64,000 nt of DNA, from NCBI GenBank assembly GCA_004551945.1, contig SFPN01000009.1:6071-70070 (forward strand), written 5' to 3'. This DNA is from Clostridiales bacterium (lineage in GTDB: Bacteria > Bacillota > Clostridia > Oscillospirales > Oscillospiraceae). The notes beneath the pieces are model-generated. The model saw only the letters and a list, made by a program, of their open reading frames with translations. It was not told the origin of the DNA and searched no databases. The translations under genes and the position numbers were made by a program. Positions 56,677 to 64,000 of the stretch are shown here, in pieces (position 1 is the first letter of the stretch; each line of letters starts with the position of its first letter).

Positions 56677-57870
56677 ATGTCAAACAGCACAGACCGTGCA
56701 GCCTATGGCTTTGCCACCCGGGCTGTCCATGTAGGAAATGAAATCGACAAAGACAGCGGGGCCATCAAGCGCCCCATCACCATGGGCAACAGCTACGCCC
56801 TGCCCTATGACCCCACGGATATGAACTGGTCCAGCGCCAGCGGAAACCTCTACACCCGCAACGGCGGCACCAACCAGAAGTACTTGCAGGAGCGCATCGC
56901 CTCCCTGGAAGGGGGCGAGGACTGCGTGGTGCTGGCCTCCGGCGTGGCTGCCCTCAGCGGCCTGTTTTTTGCCCTGCTGAACCAGGGGGACCATGTGATC
57001 TTCTCCAGCGTCACCTATATTGCCGTCTACCGGCTTCTCAATGAGCTGTTCAACAACAAGTTTGGGGTGGAGACCACCATTGTGGACACCTCGGACCCTG
57101 CCAATGTGGAGGCGGCCATCCGCCCCAACACCAAGCTCATCCACATCGAGACCCCGGGAAACCCCACTCTGACCATCTCCGACATCGCCGCCATTGCGGA
57201 CATTGCCCACCGCCACGGGGCCCTGCTCAGCGTGGACAACACCTTCGCCTCCCCTTTTAACCAGCGGCCCATTGAGCTGGGGGAAGATTTCGCGGTGGAG
57301 AGCCTGACCAAGTACATTAACGGCCACGGGGACTCCATGGGCGGCGCCATCGTGGGGAAAACAGAATATCTGGACCAGATCCGGGCCCAGTCCCAGGTGA
57401 ATCTGGGCGGGGCCATCAGCCCCTTCAACGCCTGGCTTATCATGCGGGGCTCTGTCACCCTGCCCCTGCGGATGCGCCAGCACAATGAAAACGCCATGCA
57501 GGTGGCCCGGTGGCTGGAGGCCCAGCCCGGCGTCCGCTTTGTGGCCTACCCGGGGCTGGAGAGCCATCGGGGCCACGAGGTGGCGAAAAAGCAGATGTCC
57601 CCCGGCTTTGGCGGCGTACTGTCCTTCGGCCTGAACGCAGATCATGACACCCACAACCGGTTTGTCAGCTACCTGAAGGTCATCACCTCTGCGGTCTCCC
57701 TGGGCCATGACGAGAGCCTCATCGTGTTCCTGGGTGAAAATGACGAGCGGCAGTATCTCTACCCGGAGGAATTTCACAAGGGCTTCTTCCGCTTCTCCGT
57801 GGGAATTGAGGATGCGGAGGATATCATCGAAGATCTCCGTCAGGCACTGGAACAAGTGGGCCTGCTGTGA
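56677..57870 (+). CDS. Trans-sulfuration family PLP enzyme (Cys/Met metabolism)
   Basis: The 397-residue enzyme is a member of the cystathionine gamma-synthase / methionine gamma-lyase fold family: YTRNGGTNQKYLQERIASLEGGEDCVVLASGVAAL near the N-terminus, ETPGNPTL, LSVDNTFASPFNQRPIELG and the Schiff-base Lys in VESLTKYINGHGDSMGG. Whether it makes cystathionine, uses O-acetylhomoserine or cleaves methionine cannot be decided from sequence. It leads a plus-strand series with hydE, mnmA and tcdA. Confidence 0.9.
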   Translation: MSNSTDRAAYGFATRAVHVGNEIDKDSGAIKRPITMGNSYALPYDPTDMNWSSASGNLYTRNGGTNQKYLQERIASLEGGEDCVVLASGVAALSGLFFALLNQGDHVIFSSVTYIAVYRLLNELFNNKFGVETTIVDTSDPANVEAAIRPNTKLIHIETPGNPTLTISDIAAIADIAHRHGALLSVDNTFASPFNQRPIELGEDFAVESLTKYINGHGDSMGGAIVGKTEYLDQIRAQSQVNLGGAISPFNAWLIMRGSVTLPLRMRQHNENAMQVARWLEAQPGVRFVAYPGLESHRGHEVAKKQMSPGFGGVLSFGLNADHDTHNRFVSYLKVITSAVSLGHDESLIVFLGENDERQYLYPEEFHKGFFRFSVGIEDAEDIIEDLRQALEQVGLL

Positions 57871-57910
57871 TATAATAATGTGATAGAATAAGAAGCAGGA
57901 GGAGGATGCC

Positions 57911-58972
57911 ATGAAGACATTTCCTGAGCTTGTACAAACCCTGCGGGAGACCCGTAACCTTCCGGACCCGGAGCTGAAGGCTCTGCTGGAGCACCAGGGC
58001 CCGGACGAGGTTCTGTTCCAGGCGGCAGACAAAACCCGCCGGGAAATCTATGGGGATGAGGTCTATATCCGCGGGCTGATCGAATTTACCAACTACTGCC
58101 GGAACAACTGCTATTACTGCGGCATCCGCCGGGACAACAAAAACGCGGAGCGGTACCGGCTGAGCCAGGAGGAAATCCTGGACTGCTGCGAAGAGGGCTA
58201 TGCCCTGGGCTTTCGCACCTTTGTCCTGCAGGGGGGCGAGGACCCCTATTACACCGACGCGCGGATCTGCGCCATTGTCACGGAGATCCGGCGGCGGTTT
58301 CCGGACTGCGCCATCACCCTGTCCATTGGGGAAAAGTCCCGGGAGAGCTACCAGGCCTTTTTTGACGCAGGGGCCAACCGTTACCTTCTGCGCCATGAGA
58401 CCGCCAGCGAACCCCACTACCGCAGCCTGCACCCGGACGGCATGCAGCTGAGCAACCGAAAACGCTGCCTGTATGATCTCAAGGAGATCGGGTACCAGGT
58501 GGGTTCCGGTTTTATGGTTGGCTCCCCCGGCCAGACCACCGAGTGCATCATCCAGGACCTCCGGTTTTTGCAGGACCTGCAGCCGGACATGATCGGCATC
58601 GGTCCCTATATCACCCATCCGGACACCCCCTTTGCCGCCTGTCCCAGCGGGAGCGTGGACCTCACCCTGCGCCTGGTGGCAGTTCTCCGGCTGATGTTCC
58701 CTTATGCCCTTCTCCCTGCGACCACCGCTCTGGGCACCCTTCACCCTCTGGGACGGGAGCTGGGCCTGAAGGCCGGGGCCAACGTGGTGATGCCCAACCT
58801 CTCCCCGGTGAGCGTGCGGAAGCTCTATGAACTCTACGAAAACAAAATCTGCACCGGCGAGGAAGCCGCCCAGTGCCGGGGCTGTCTGGAGCGGCGGGTG
58901 GATTCCGCCGGATACCAAATCGTAACGGCCATCGGAAACGTCAAACGCGAGAGTGCCGGAGAAAGGGGCTGA
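57911..58972 (+). CDS. hydE: [FeFe]-hydrogenase maturation radical-SAM enzyme HydE
   Basis: The 353-residue radical-SAM protein has the cluster motif C-x3-C-x2-C in NYCRNNCYYCGIRRDN, then FVLQGGEDPYYTD and ILRHE-like YLLRHETASE, as in HydE, which helps build the dithiomethylamine ligand of the hydrogenase H cluster. A second Cys group (CRGCLERR) near the C-terminus may bind another cluster. The start at 57911 follows AGGAGGAGG. hydF, hydG and hydrogenase genes are not in the window. Confidence 0.88.
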   Translation: MKTFPELVQTLRETRNLPDPELKALLEHQGPDEVLFQAADKTRREIYGDEVYIRGLIEFTNYCRNNCYYCGIRRDNKNAERYRLSQEEILDCCEEGYALGFRTFVLQGGEDPYYTDARICAIVTEIRRRFPDCAITLSIGEKSRESYQAFFDAGANRYLLRHETASEPHYRSLHPDGMQLSNRKRCLYDLKEIGYQVGSGFMVGSPGQTTECIIQDLRFLQDLQPDMIGIGPYITHPDTPFAACPSGSVDLTLRLVAVLRLMFPYALLPATTALGTLHPLGRELGLKAGANVVMPNLSPVSVRKLYELYENKICTGEEAAQCRGCLERRVDSAGYQIVTAIGNVKRESAGERG

Positions 58973-58978
58973 CGGAAC

Positions 58979-60085
58979 ATGACAGAAGCCAAAGACAAGA
59001 GCGCCCTCATCGCCATGAGCGGCGGCGTGGACAGCTCCGTGGCAGCCTGGCTGATGCTCCAGCAGGGCTATCGCTGCGAGGGCACCACCATGCGCCTGTA
59101 CCGGAACGAGGACATTGGCCTCAGCCAGTTTCACACCTGCTGCTCCCAGCGGGACATTGACGACGCCAGCGAGGTGGCTTTTCAGCTGGATATCCCCTAT
59201 GAGGTGCTGGACTTTACCCTGGACTTCAAGGAGCAGATCATCGGCAAGTTTATCCGGATCTACGAGGCCGGCGGCACCCCCAACCCGTGCATCGACTGCA
59301 ACCGGTATATGAAGTTTGACAAGCTGCTCCAATTTGCCCAGGAGAAGGGCCTGTCCTATGTGGTGACCGGCCATTACGCCCGGATCGAGTATGACCCGGA
59401 CTCTGGACGGTACCTTCTCAAAAAAGCGGTAGACGCCAGCAAGGACCAGAGCTATGTGCTGTATATGCTCACCCAGGACCAGTTGGCCCACATCCAGTTT
59501 CCCCTGGGGGGAAAGCACAAGACAGAGGCCCGGGAGATTGCCGGGCAGCTGAGCCTGTGCAACGCCCGCAAGCACGACAGCCAGGACATCTGCTTTGTTC
59601 CCGACGGAGATTATGTCCGGTTCATGGAGCAATACACCGGCAAGCACTACCCGGAGGGCGATTTTCTGGACCAAACCGGCCAGGTGGTGGGCCGGCACCG
59701 GGGGGCCGTGGGCTACACCCTGGGTCAGCGGAAAGGCCTGGGGCTTGCGATGGGAACGCCAGTCTATGTCTGCGGCAAGGACATGGCCGCCAACACTGTT
59801 ACCGTGGGGCCGGAAGAGGCCCTCTATACCAGGGTCCTGTTCGCAGAGGAGATGAACTGGATCTCCATCCCTCAGCTGGATGGCCCCATGCAGGTCAAGG
59901 CCAAGACCCGGTACCGCCAGACTGAACAGTGGGCCACGGTTTCCCCGGCGGGGAAAGACCGCATCCGGCTGGAATTTCAGGAGCCCCAGCGGGCAGTAAC
60001 CGTGGGACAGGCTGTGGTGCTCTACGACGGCGACGTGGTGGTGGGCGGCGGCACCATCACGGAGGTTCCCCCGAAAGAGGGCTGA
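58979..60085 (+). CDS. mnmA: tRNA-specific 2-thiouridylase MnmA
   Basis: The 368-residue enzyme thiolates U34 of Glu, Gln and Lys tRNAs. The ATP-pyrophosphatase motif is AMSGGVDSSVAAWL, the first catalytic Cys lies in TPNPCIDCNRYMKFD and the second in DSQDICFVPDGDY. The N-terminal half resembles the MnmA group in which HTCCSQRDIDDA precedes the core. It starts 7 bases after hydE stops. Confidence 0.95.
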   Translation: MTEAKDKSALIAMSGGVDSSVAAWLMLQQGYRCEGTTMRLYRNEDIGLSQFHTCCSQRDIDDASEVAFQLDIPYEVLDFTLDFKEQIIGKFIRIYEAGGTPNPCIDCNRYMKFDKLLQFAQEKGLSYVVTGHYARIEYDPDSGRYLLKKAVDASKDQSYVLYMLTQDQLAHIQFPLGGKHKTEAREIAGQLSLCNARKHDSQDICFVPDGDYVRFMEQYTGKHYPEGDFLDQTGQVVGRHRGAVGYTLGQRKGLGLAMGTPVYVCGKDMAANTVTVGPEEALYTRVLFAEEMNWISIPQLDGPMQVKAKTRYRQTEQWATVSPAGKDRIRLEFQEPQRAVTVGQAVVLYDGDVVVGGGTITEVPPKEG

Positions 60086-60110
60086 AACATCAGGAAGTCG
60101 AGGAAGGATC

Positions 60111-60878
60111 ATGCTCAACCAATTTTCAAGAACTCAGCTACTCTTTGGCAAAGAGGGCATGGAAAAGCTATACAGCGCCCGGGTGGCCGTGTTCGGCATC
60201 GGCGGCGTGGGGGGCTACACGGTGGAGGCCCTGGCCCGCAGCGGCGTGGGCACCCTGGACCTGATTGACGATGACCGGGTCTGTCTCACCAACATCAACC
60301 GCCAAATCTTTGCCACCCGGAAAACCGTGGGGCAGCATAAGGTGGATGTGGCCAAGGAGCGGATTCTGGAGATTAACCCCAACGCAGTGGTCCGCACCCA
60401 CAAAACCTTCTACACCCCCCAGACGGCAGATCAGTTTGATTTCACCCAATACGACTATGTAGTAGACGCCATCGACACCGTGACCGGCAAGCTGGAGCTG
60501 GTGGAGCAGGCCTATAAGGCCGGCGTTCCCATCATCAGCAGCATGGGAGCGGGAAACAAGATGGACCCCACCGCCTTTGAGGTGGCGGATATCTACAAGA
60601 CCTCTGTGTGTCCTCTGGCCCGGATCATGCGCAAGGAGCTGCGGAAGCGGGGCATCCCGAAGCTTAAAGTTGTCTACTCCAAAGAGCCGCCCATGACGCC
60701 TTTGGACGACATGACCATCAGCTGCCGGACCAACTGTATCTGTCCCCCTGACACAGCCCGGAAATGCACCCAGCGCCGGCAGGTACCCGGGAGCAACGCC
60801 TTTGTCCCCTCCGTGGCCGGGCTGATCCTGGCCGGCGAGGTACTGAAGGATCTGACCGGGTGGAAAAGCGCCCAATAA
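60111..60878 (+). CDS. tcdA: tRNA threonylcarbamoyladenosine dehydratase TcdA
   Basis: The 255-residue E1-like enzyme makes cyclic t6A in tRNA. VAVFGIGGVGGYTVEALARSG is the ATP site, DLIDDDRVCLTNINRQI the E1 core, and CPLARIMRKELRKRG the middle motif; RTNCICPPDTARKC holds the Cys region. It follows mnmA by 25 bases, grouping two tRNA modification genes. Confidence 0.93.
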   Translation: MLNQFSRTQLLFGKEGMEKLYSARVAVFGIGGVGGYTVEALARSGVGTLDLIDDDRVCLTNINRQIFATRKTVGQHKVDVAKERILEINPNAVVRTHKTFYTPQTADQFDFTQYDYVVDAIDTVTGKLELVEQAYKAGVPIISSMGAGNKMDPTAFEVADIYKTSVCPLARIMRKELRKRGIPKLKVVYSKEPPMTPLDDMTISCRTNCICPPDTARKCTQRRQVPGSNAFVPSVAGLILAGEVLKDLTGWKSAQ

Positions 60879-60900
60879 CCAAGGAAAGGGTCGGGTTACC

Positions 60901-61740
60901 ATGAACGAAACAGAACAGCAGCAGGAAAAGCACTATGGAGACAGCCCCTACCGGCCAGACATGCACGGCATTCTCATTCCCGGCATCCGGGGCAGGCTCT
61001 TCTCCGTCCTCTACACGGCGGGTGGGCCGGGGCTTCACCCCACGGTGCTGCTTCTTCATGGCATCCCCGGGTGCGAGCGGAACCTGGACCTGGCCCAGGC
61101 CCTGCGCCGGGCAGGCTTTCATGTGATGACCTTTCATTACAGCGGCTGCTGGGGCAGCGACGGGGCTTATTCCCTGGCAAACGACCTGGAGGACGCGAGC
61201 ACGGTGCTGGACTTTATCCTCCGGGATACCGTCTACGGTTTCGACAAAGACCGCATTTACGCAGTGGGCCACAGCCTGGGGGGCTTCGTCTGCGGCCAGC
61301 TGACCGCCAAACGGCCGGAAATCCAGGCAGGGGCGCTGCTCATGCCCTGTGACATCGGGCGGCTTCCTCAGATCGCCCGTGAGAACCCCGCCGTCTGCCA
61401 GACCATGAAGGACGTTCTGGCGGACGCCGCCCAGTGGCTCACCGGCGCCACCGGAGAAGCACTCTGGCAGGAGGCGGAGGCAAACAGCGAGACCTTCCGC
61501 CTGGAGAGCGCGGCAGAAGCCCTTGCGCAAAAGCCCCTCCTGTGCGTGGCCGGTTCCCTGGACGTCCATACCCCACCTGCTTATCATTGCGAACCGCTGA
61601 TTCAGGCCATCCGGCAGGCAGGCGGGACGAAACTGCGCAGCATCAGTTACCCGACGGACCACTTTTTTGCCGACTACCGGCTTACCGTTGCCGGAACGGT
61701 GGCAGATTTCCTGGCGGAACAGTGCTCCGCTCCCCTATAA
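60901..61740 (+). CDS. Alpha/beta hydrolase
   Basis: The 279-residue protein has the fold's HGIPGCERN oxyanion motif, nucleophile elbow GHSLGG (Ser at about residue 124), an acidic residue in the SLDVHTPP region and His in TDHFFADYR. The N-terminal part GILIPGIRGRLFSVLYTAG resembles bacterial peptidase-like or carboxylesterase members. Substrate unknown. It starts 22 bases after tcdA and ends in a hairpin. Confidence 0.85.
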   Translation: MNETEQQQEKHYGDSPYRPDMHGILIPGIRGRLFSVLYTAGGPGLHPTVLLLHGIPGCERNLDLAQALRRAGFHVMTFHYSGCWGSDGAYSLANDLEDASTVLDFILRDTVYGFDKDRIYAVGHSLGGFVCGQLTAKRPEIQAGALLMPCDIGRLPQIARENPAVCQTMKDVLADAAQWLTGATGEALWQEAEANSETFRLESAAEALAQKPLLCVAGSLDVHTPPAYHCEPLIQAIRQAGGTKLRSISYPTDHFFADYRLTVAGTVADFLAEQCSAPL

Positions 61741-61747
61741 AAAAACG

Positions 61748-61778
61748 AAGGGTTGGTTCTGAAACAGGACCAGCCCTT
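61748..61778. terminator. Terminator between hydrolase and MATE genes
   Basis: AAGGGTTGGTTCTG pairs with CAGGACCAGCCCTT around AAA, with one G-T pair, and is flanked by A5 and by CTTTCTT, serving the convergent genes. Confidence 0.7.
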
Positions 61779-61807
61779 CCTTTCTTCATAGACGGGGAGG
61801 TGAAACG

Positions 61808-63177
61808 TTACCATTTTTTCATCTCGTGCCGAACGAGAAGCAGGGAGATAACCCCCGCCAACCCATCCGCCACCGGCCCTGCCCACAGAACGCCGTCGAT
61901 CCCCAGGAACAGGGGGAAAATCAGGAGCATCGGGAGCAGCAGGAACACCCGCCGCAGGAGAGAAACCACCACACCTTTTCCCTCTTGCCGATGGAGAGGA
62001 AAAACTGGGTGCACAGCAGCTGCGGCCCTACGATGAAGGTGCAGAACAGGTGAATCCGGAAATACCGCGCCGCAAAGGCAAAGTACATGGCATCCCCGCC
62101 GCCGAAAATGGCGGTAATCTGATGGGGGAAGAGCTGGAAGCAGAGGAACGCGGCAAAGGAGATGCCAGCGATGATGCGGCCCACTTTGCGAAAAGCCGTT
62201 TTGATCCGGTCATAGTTTCCCGCCCCGTAGTTGTAACCGATGATCGGCTGTATGCTCTGGGCGATACCCAAGGACACCCCGTCAAACAGGGCGGCTACCT
62301 TCGTGATAATTCCCACGCAGGCCAAGGGAATATCCCGGCCGTAGGGCGACAGCTCCCCGTAGTACCCCAGCACATTGTTCATGACAATGCTGATCACCGT
62401 GCTGGCAAACTGCATGGCCCCTGCGGCAATGCCGATCTTCAGAATCCGCAGCACGCTGCTTTTCCTGGGCAGATAGTCCCGCCTCTCCAGGGTGACAGAC
62501 TGAAAGCGCCCAAAATAGCGGAGGATCAGAACAGAGGAAACCAGCTGGCCGATTACGGTTGCCCAGGCTGCGCCCGACATCCCCAGATCGAACCCGAAAA
62601 TGAGGATGGGGTCCAGAACCGCGTTCAGCACTGCCCCCAGAGTGGTGGAGAGCATGGCGTATCTGGGGCTGCCGTCCGCGCGGATCAGTTGGCTCGCCCC
62701 TGTGCCCAGCATGGCCAGGGGGGTACCAAAGGCAACGATGCGGGTGTACTCTATGGCGTATTCCAGGGTCTGCCCCCGGCCCCCGAAGGCGGTGAGGATG
62801 GGCCGCAAAAAGAGGAGGGTAAGCACCGCCAGCACCACACCGGTTAAAAGGGTTAGGGTCAGGCTGGTCCCCGCCACAGACTTTGCCTTCTGCTCCTCCT
62901 TGCTGCCAAGATACAGACTAAAGGCAGACGCGCCGCCCACACCGAAGGTCATGGCCAGCGCCACAACGATCAGCACCAGAGGAAACACCACGTTGGTTGC
63001 CGCATTGCCCAGCTCTCCCACGCTGTTTCCCACAAAGATCTGGTCCACCACGTTGTAGATCGAGTTAACGAGGCTGCTCGCAATGGCAGGAAGGGAGTAT
63101 TTCAGGATCAGCGCCCCCAGGGGCGCTGACTCCAGAGGATTTTTCAGCTGTCCGGTCTCTTGCGCTTCCAAGATCAT
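61808..63177 (-). pseudogene. MATE family transporter with a frameshift near the C-terminus
   Basis: The start (63177) overlaps the MarR stop as ATGA. The first 403 codons read as a MATE pump with the usual ALILKYSLPAIASSLVNSIYNVVDQIFVGN start. Near 61976-61983 the frame shifts: the reading frame ends in an odd Cys-Ser-rich run (SCGGCSCCSRCS), while the other frame continues correctly as GKGVVVSLLRRVFLLLPMLL to the stop at 61808. Total length is two bases over a multiple of three, so one base was lost in the AGGGAAAA stretch. The last two helices are affected. A sequencing error is possible. Confidence 0.82.
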
Positions 63178-63623
63178 ACCTCCATTCTATGCCAGATTTT
63201 CTGGTTCACGTTTTCCACCATCTGTGCCAGCGTTTCCTCAGTCAGCCGAACAGTCCCAGAGGAAAGCCCGGTACACACGGCCTGGTAAAAGCTGTTGTGG
63301 ATCTCTTTGATCCGCCTGGCCGCCGGGAGGGCTTTCTCCGTGAGGTACAGGCGTTTGACCCGCTTGTCTTTCTCGTCGGCGGTGACCTTGATATAGTCCA
63401 GCGCCAGCAGCTTCTTGATGACCTTGGTGAGCGTGGCCTTGTCCACGCGGATGCACTGGGCCATCTCCTGAGCGGAAGCGCCAGGGAGGTCGTAGAGATA
63501 CTCCACATAGAATTGCTGACCCCAGCCGATCTCAAAGTCGGTCAGCCCCCGGTCATAGTACATCTTCATCAGCCGGTCCAGGATGGAAATCCAGCGGCCC
63601 AATTCCGGAAAATGATCGTTCAT
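63174..63623 (-). CDS. MarR-family transcriptional regulator
   Basis: The 149-residue winged-helix protein starts at the ATG at 63623. Helix-turn-helix LPGASAQEMAQCIRVDKATLTKVIKKL and the wing YIKVTADEKDKRVKRLYLTEKA follow the MarR pattern, with dimer helices at both ends. It likely represses itself and the MATE gene, with which it overlaps by 4 bases. A weak promoter (TTACGC and TATACT, 17 bases apart) lies near 63650-63680 on the minus strand. Confidence 0.88.
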   Translation of the reverse strand: MNDHFPELGRWISILDRLMKMYYDRGLTDFEIGWGQQFYVEYLYDLPGASAQEMAQCIRVDKATLTKVIKKLLALDYIKVTADEKDKRVKRLYLTEKALPAARRIKEIHNSFYQAVCTGLSSGTVRLTEETLAQMVENVNQKIWHRMEV

Positions 63624-63700
63624 AGTCTCTCCTACTTTCCTTTGATACGTACCAGTATAACGCAAAGTAGTAGCGTGCGTAACTATTTTTCGGAATAAAA

Positions 63701-63725
63701 CGGCCAGTTCTCCCGGAACTGACCG
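63701..63725. terminator. Hairpin between marR and cysK
   Basis: CGGCCAGTTC and GAACTGACCG pair with one mismatch around TCCCG. On the minus strand it is followed by TTTTATT, and on the plus strand by TCTTTT. It follows a stronger cysK terminator. Confidence 0.55.
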
Positions 63726-63793
63726 TCTTTTGTGCCTTTCGTCATGAATTTCTCGGAGCAATTGTTGGCCTTTTGTCTCCGTAACAGGAAAAA

Positions 63794-63823
63794 GGACAGC
63801 AGTCCGGCCAGTGACTGCTGTCC
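63794..63823 (-). terminator. Terminator after cysK
   Basis: GGACAGCAGTC and GACTGCTGTCC pair over 11 bp around an 8-base loop, and the minus strand continues with TTTTTCC. The region between here and the hairpin at 63701 shows no gene. Confidence 0.8.
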
Positions 63824-63894
63824 CATGTAAGGAAGCACACAAGACCGCTGCGCTGGGCAGCAGTCTCATGCGGGATTTATTTTTTGCGTTTCGG

Positions 63895-64000
63895 TTACTC
63901 AGAGAACAGCGGGGTGGAGAGGTAACGGTCGCCGGTGTCGGGAAGCAGGGCAACAATGGTCTTGCCCTTGTTCTCCGGGCGCTTGGCCAGCTGGATGGCG
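63895..64000 (-). CDS. cysK: Cysteine synthase, C-terminal end (partial)
   Basis: The minus strand from the window edge to the TAA at 63895-63897 encodes 35 residues, ending RPENKGKTIVALLPDTGDRY and LSTPLFSE, the usual C-terminus of O-acetylserine sulfhydrylase CysK. The catalytic Lys and most of the gene lie beyond the window edge. Confidence 0.9.
   Translation of the reverse strand, partial: AIQLAKRPENKGKTIVALLPDTGDRYLSTPLFSE

Noticed and set aside
1..64000. CRISPR array, insertion sequences, integrated element or restriction system
   Set aside because: I saw no regularly spaced repeats, transposase motifs, attachment site duplication near the tRNA-Ser gene or restriction genes. The only recombinase is the housekeeping-type Xer protein.

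Overview
The window is a GC-rich chromosomal segment (roughly 60% by eye) from an anaerobic, probably endospore-forming member of the Firmicutes, most likely class Clostridia, family Oscillospiraceae (Flavonifractor/Lawsonibacter-like). The grounds are strong AGGAGG ribosome binding sites with many TTG starts, sigma-A type promoters with 17-bp spacers, S-layer-homology (SLH) domains on secreted enzymes, a SpoIIM-like gene beside a Xer recombinase, two ferrous-iron (Feo) systems, a TPP riboswitch before thiC, and an orphan HydE. The placement is an inference; there is no rRNA here. One tRNA gene (Ser-CGA) is present. I see no CRISPR array, prophage or insertion sequence.

Layout. 1-4.7 kb (mostly minus): a GNAT gene broken by a nonsense codon, a YczE-type membrane protein, a DUF169 protein, a GNAT with an internal deletion, a regulator fusing an XRE helix-turn-helix to a desulfoferrodoxin domain, and a sodium-dependent SNF transporter. 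4.8-8.4 kb (minus): rsmH, a fused feoAB and a tiny Cys-rich Feo protein. 8.6-10.8 kb (plus): TPP riboswitch, thiC, thiE. 10.8-15.4 kb (plus): MATE pump, phosphodiesterase, FliB-like methylase, CDP-alcohol phosphatidyltransferase, GNAT, then an AT-rich voltage-gated potassium channel gene that looks acquired. 15.4-18.7 kb: a secreted nuclease and partner (minus), then thiD and a thioredoxin reductase (plus). 18.7-28.1 kb: surface 5'-nucleotidase, SLH lysozyme, SDR, GntR-ABC cassette, SLH-M13 peptidase, thioesterase. 28.1-30.2 kb (minus): asd and dapA. 30.5-35.3 kb (plus): queA, tgt, yajC, a TIGR04086 protein, a SpoIIM-like protein and a Xer recombinase.

35.3-43.5 kb is a minus-strand cluster, murD, three M42 aminopeptidases, a YnbB-type PLP protein, ligA and an SmtB-type zinc sensor, closed by a perfect 30-bp palindrome. 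43.6-48.7 kb is a near-complete pantothenate-to-CoA operon: panG-like reductase, panB, panC, panD, coaBC, coaX. 49-52.9 kb is a second Feo locus (feoA, feoA, feoB, Cys-rich protein) divergent from an iron-type DtxR regulator, with four copies of the palindrome GTTAG-N6-CTAAC. 52.9-56.3 kb holds glnA and a VanRS-like two-component pair. 56.4-61.7 kb (plus) holds tRNA-Ser, a trans-sulfuration-type PLP enzyme, hydE, mnmA, tcdA and a hydrolase. The window ends with a frameshifted MATE gene, its MarR regulator and the 3' end of cysK.

The observations I rate highest are a dif-like 28-bp site directly upstream of the Xer gene (34262-34289), suggesting a self-linked Xer/dif module; the XRE-desulfoferrodoxin fusion with one iron ligand missing, which looks like a redox or iron sensor; and the four-operator Feo regulon controlled by a short DtxR protein. 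All calls come from reading the sequence; no database search or alignment was run.
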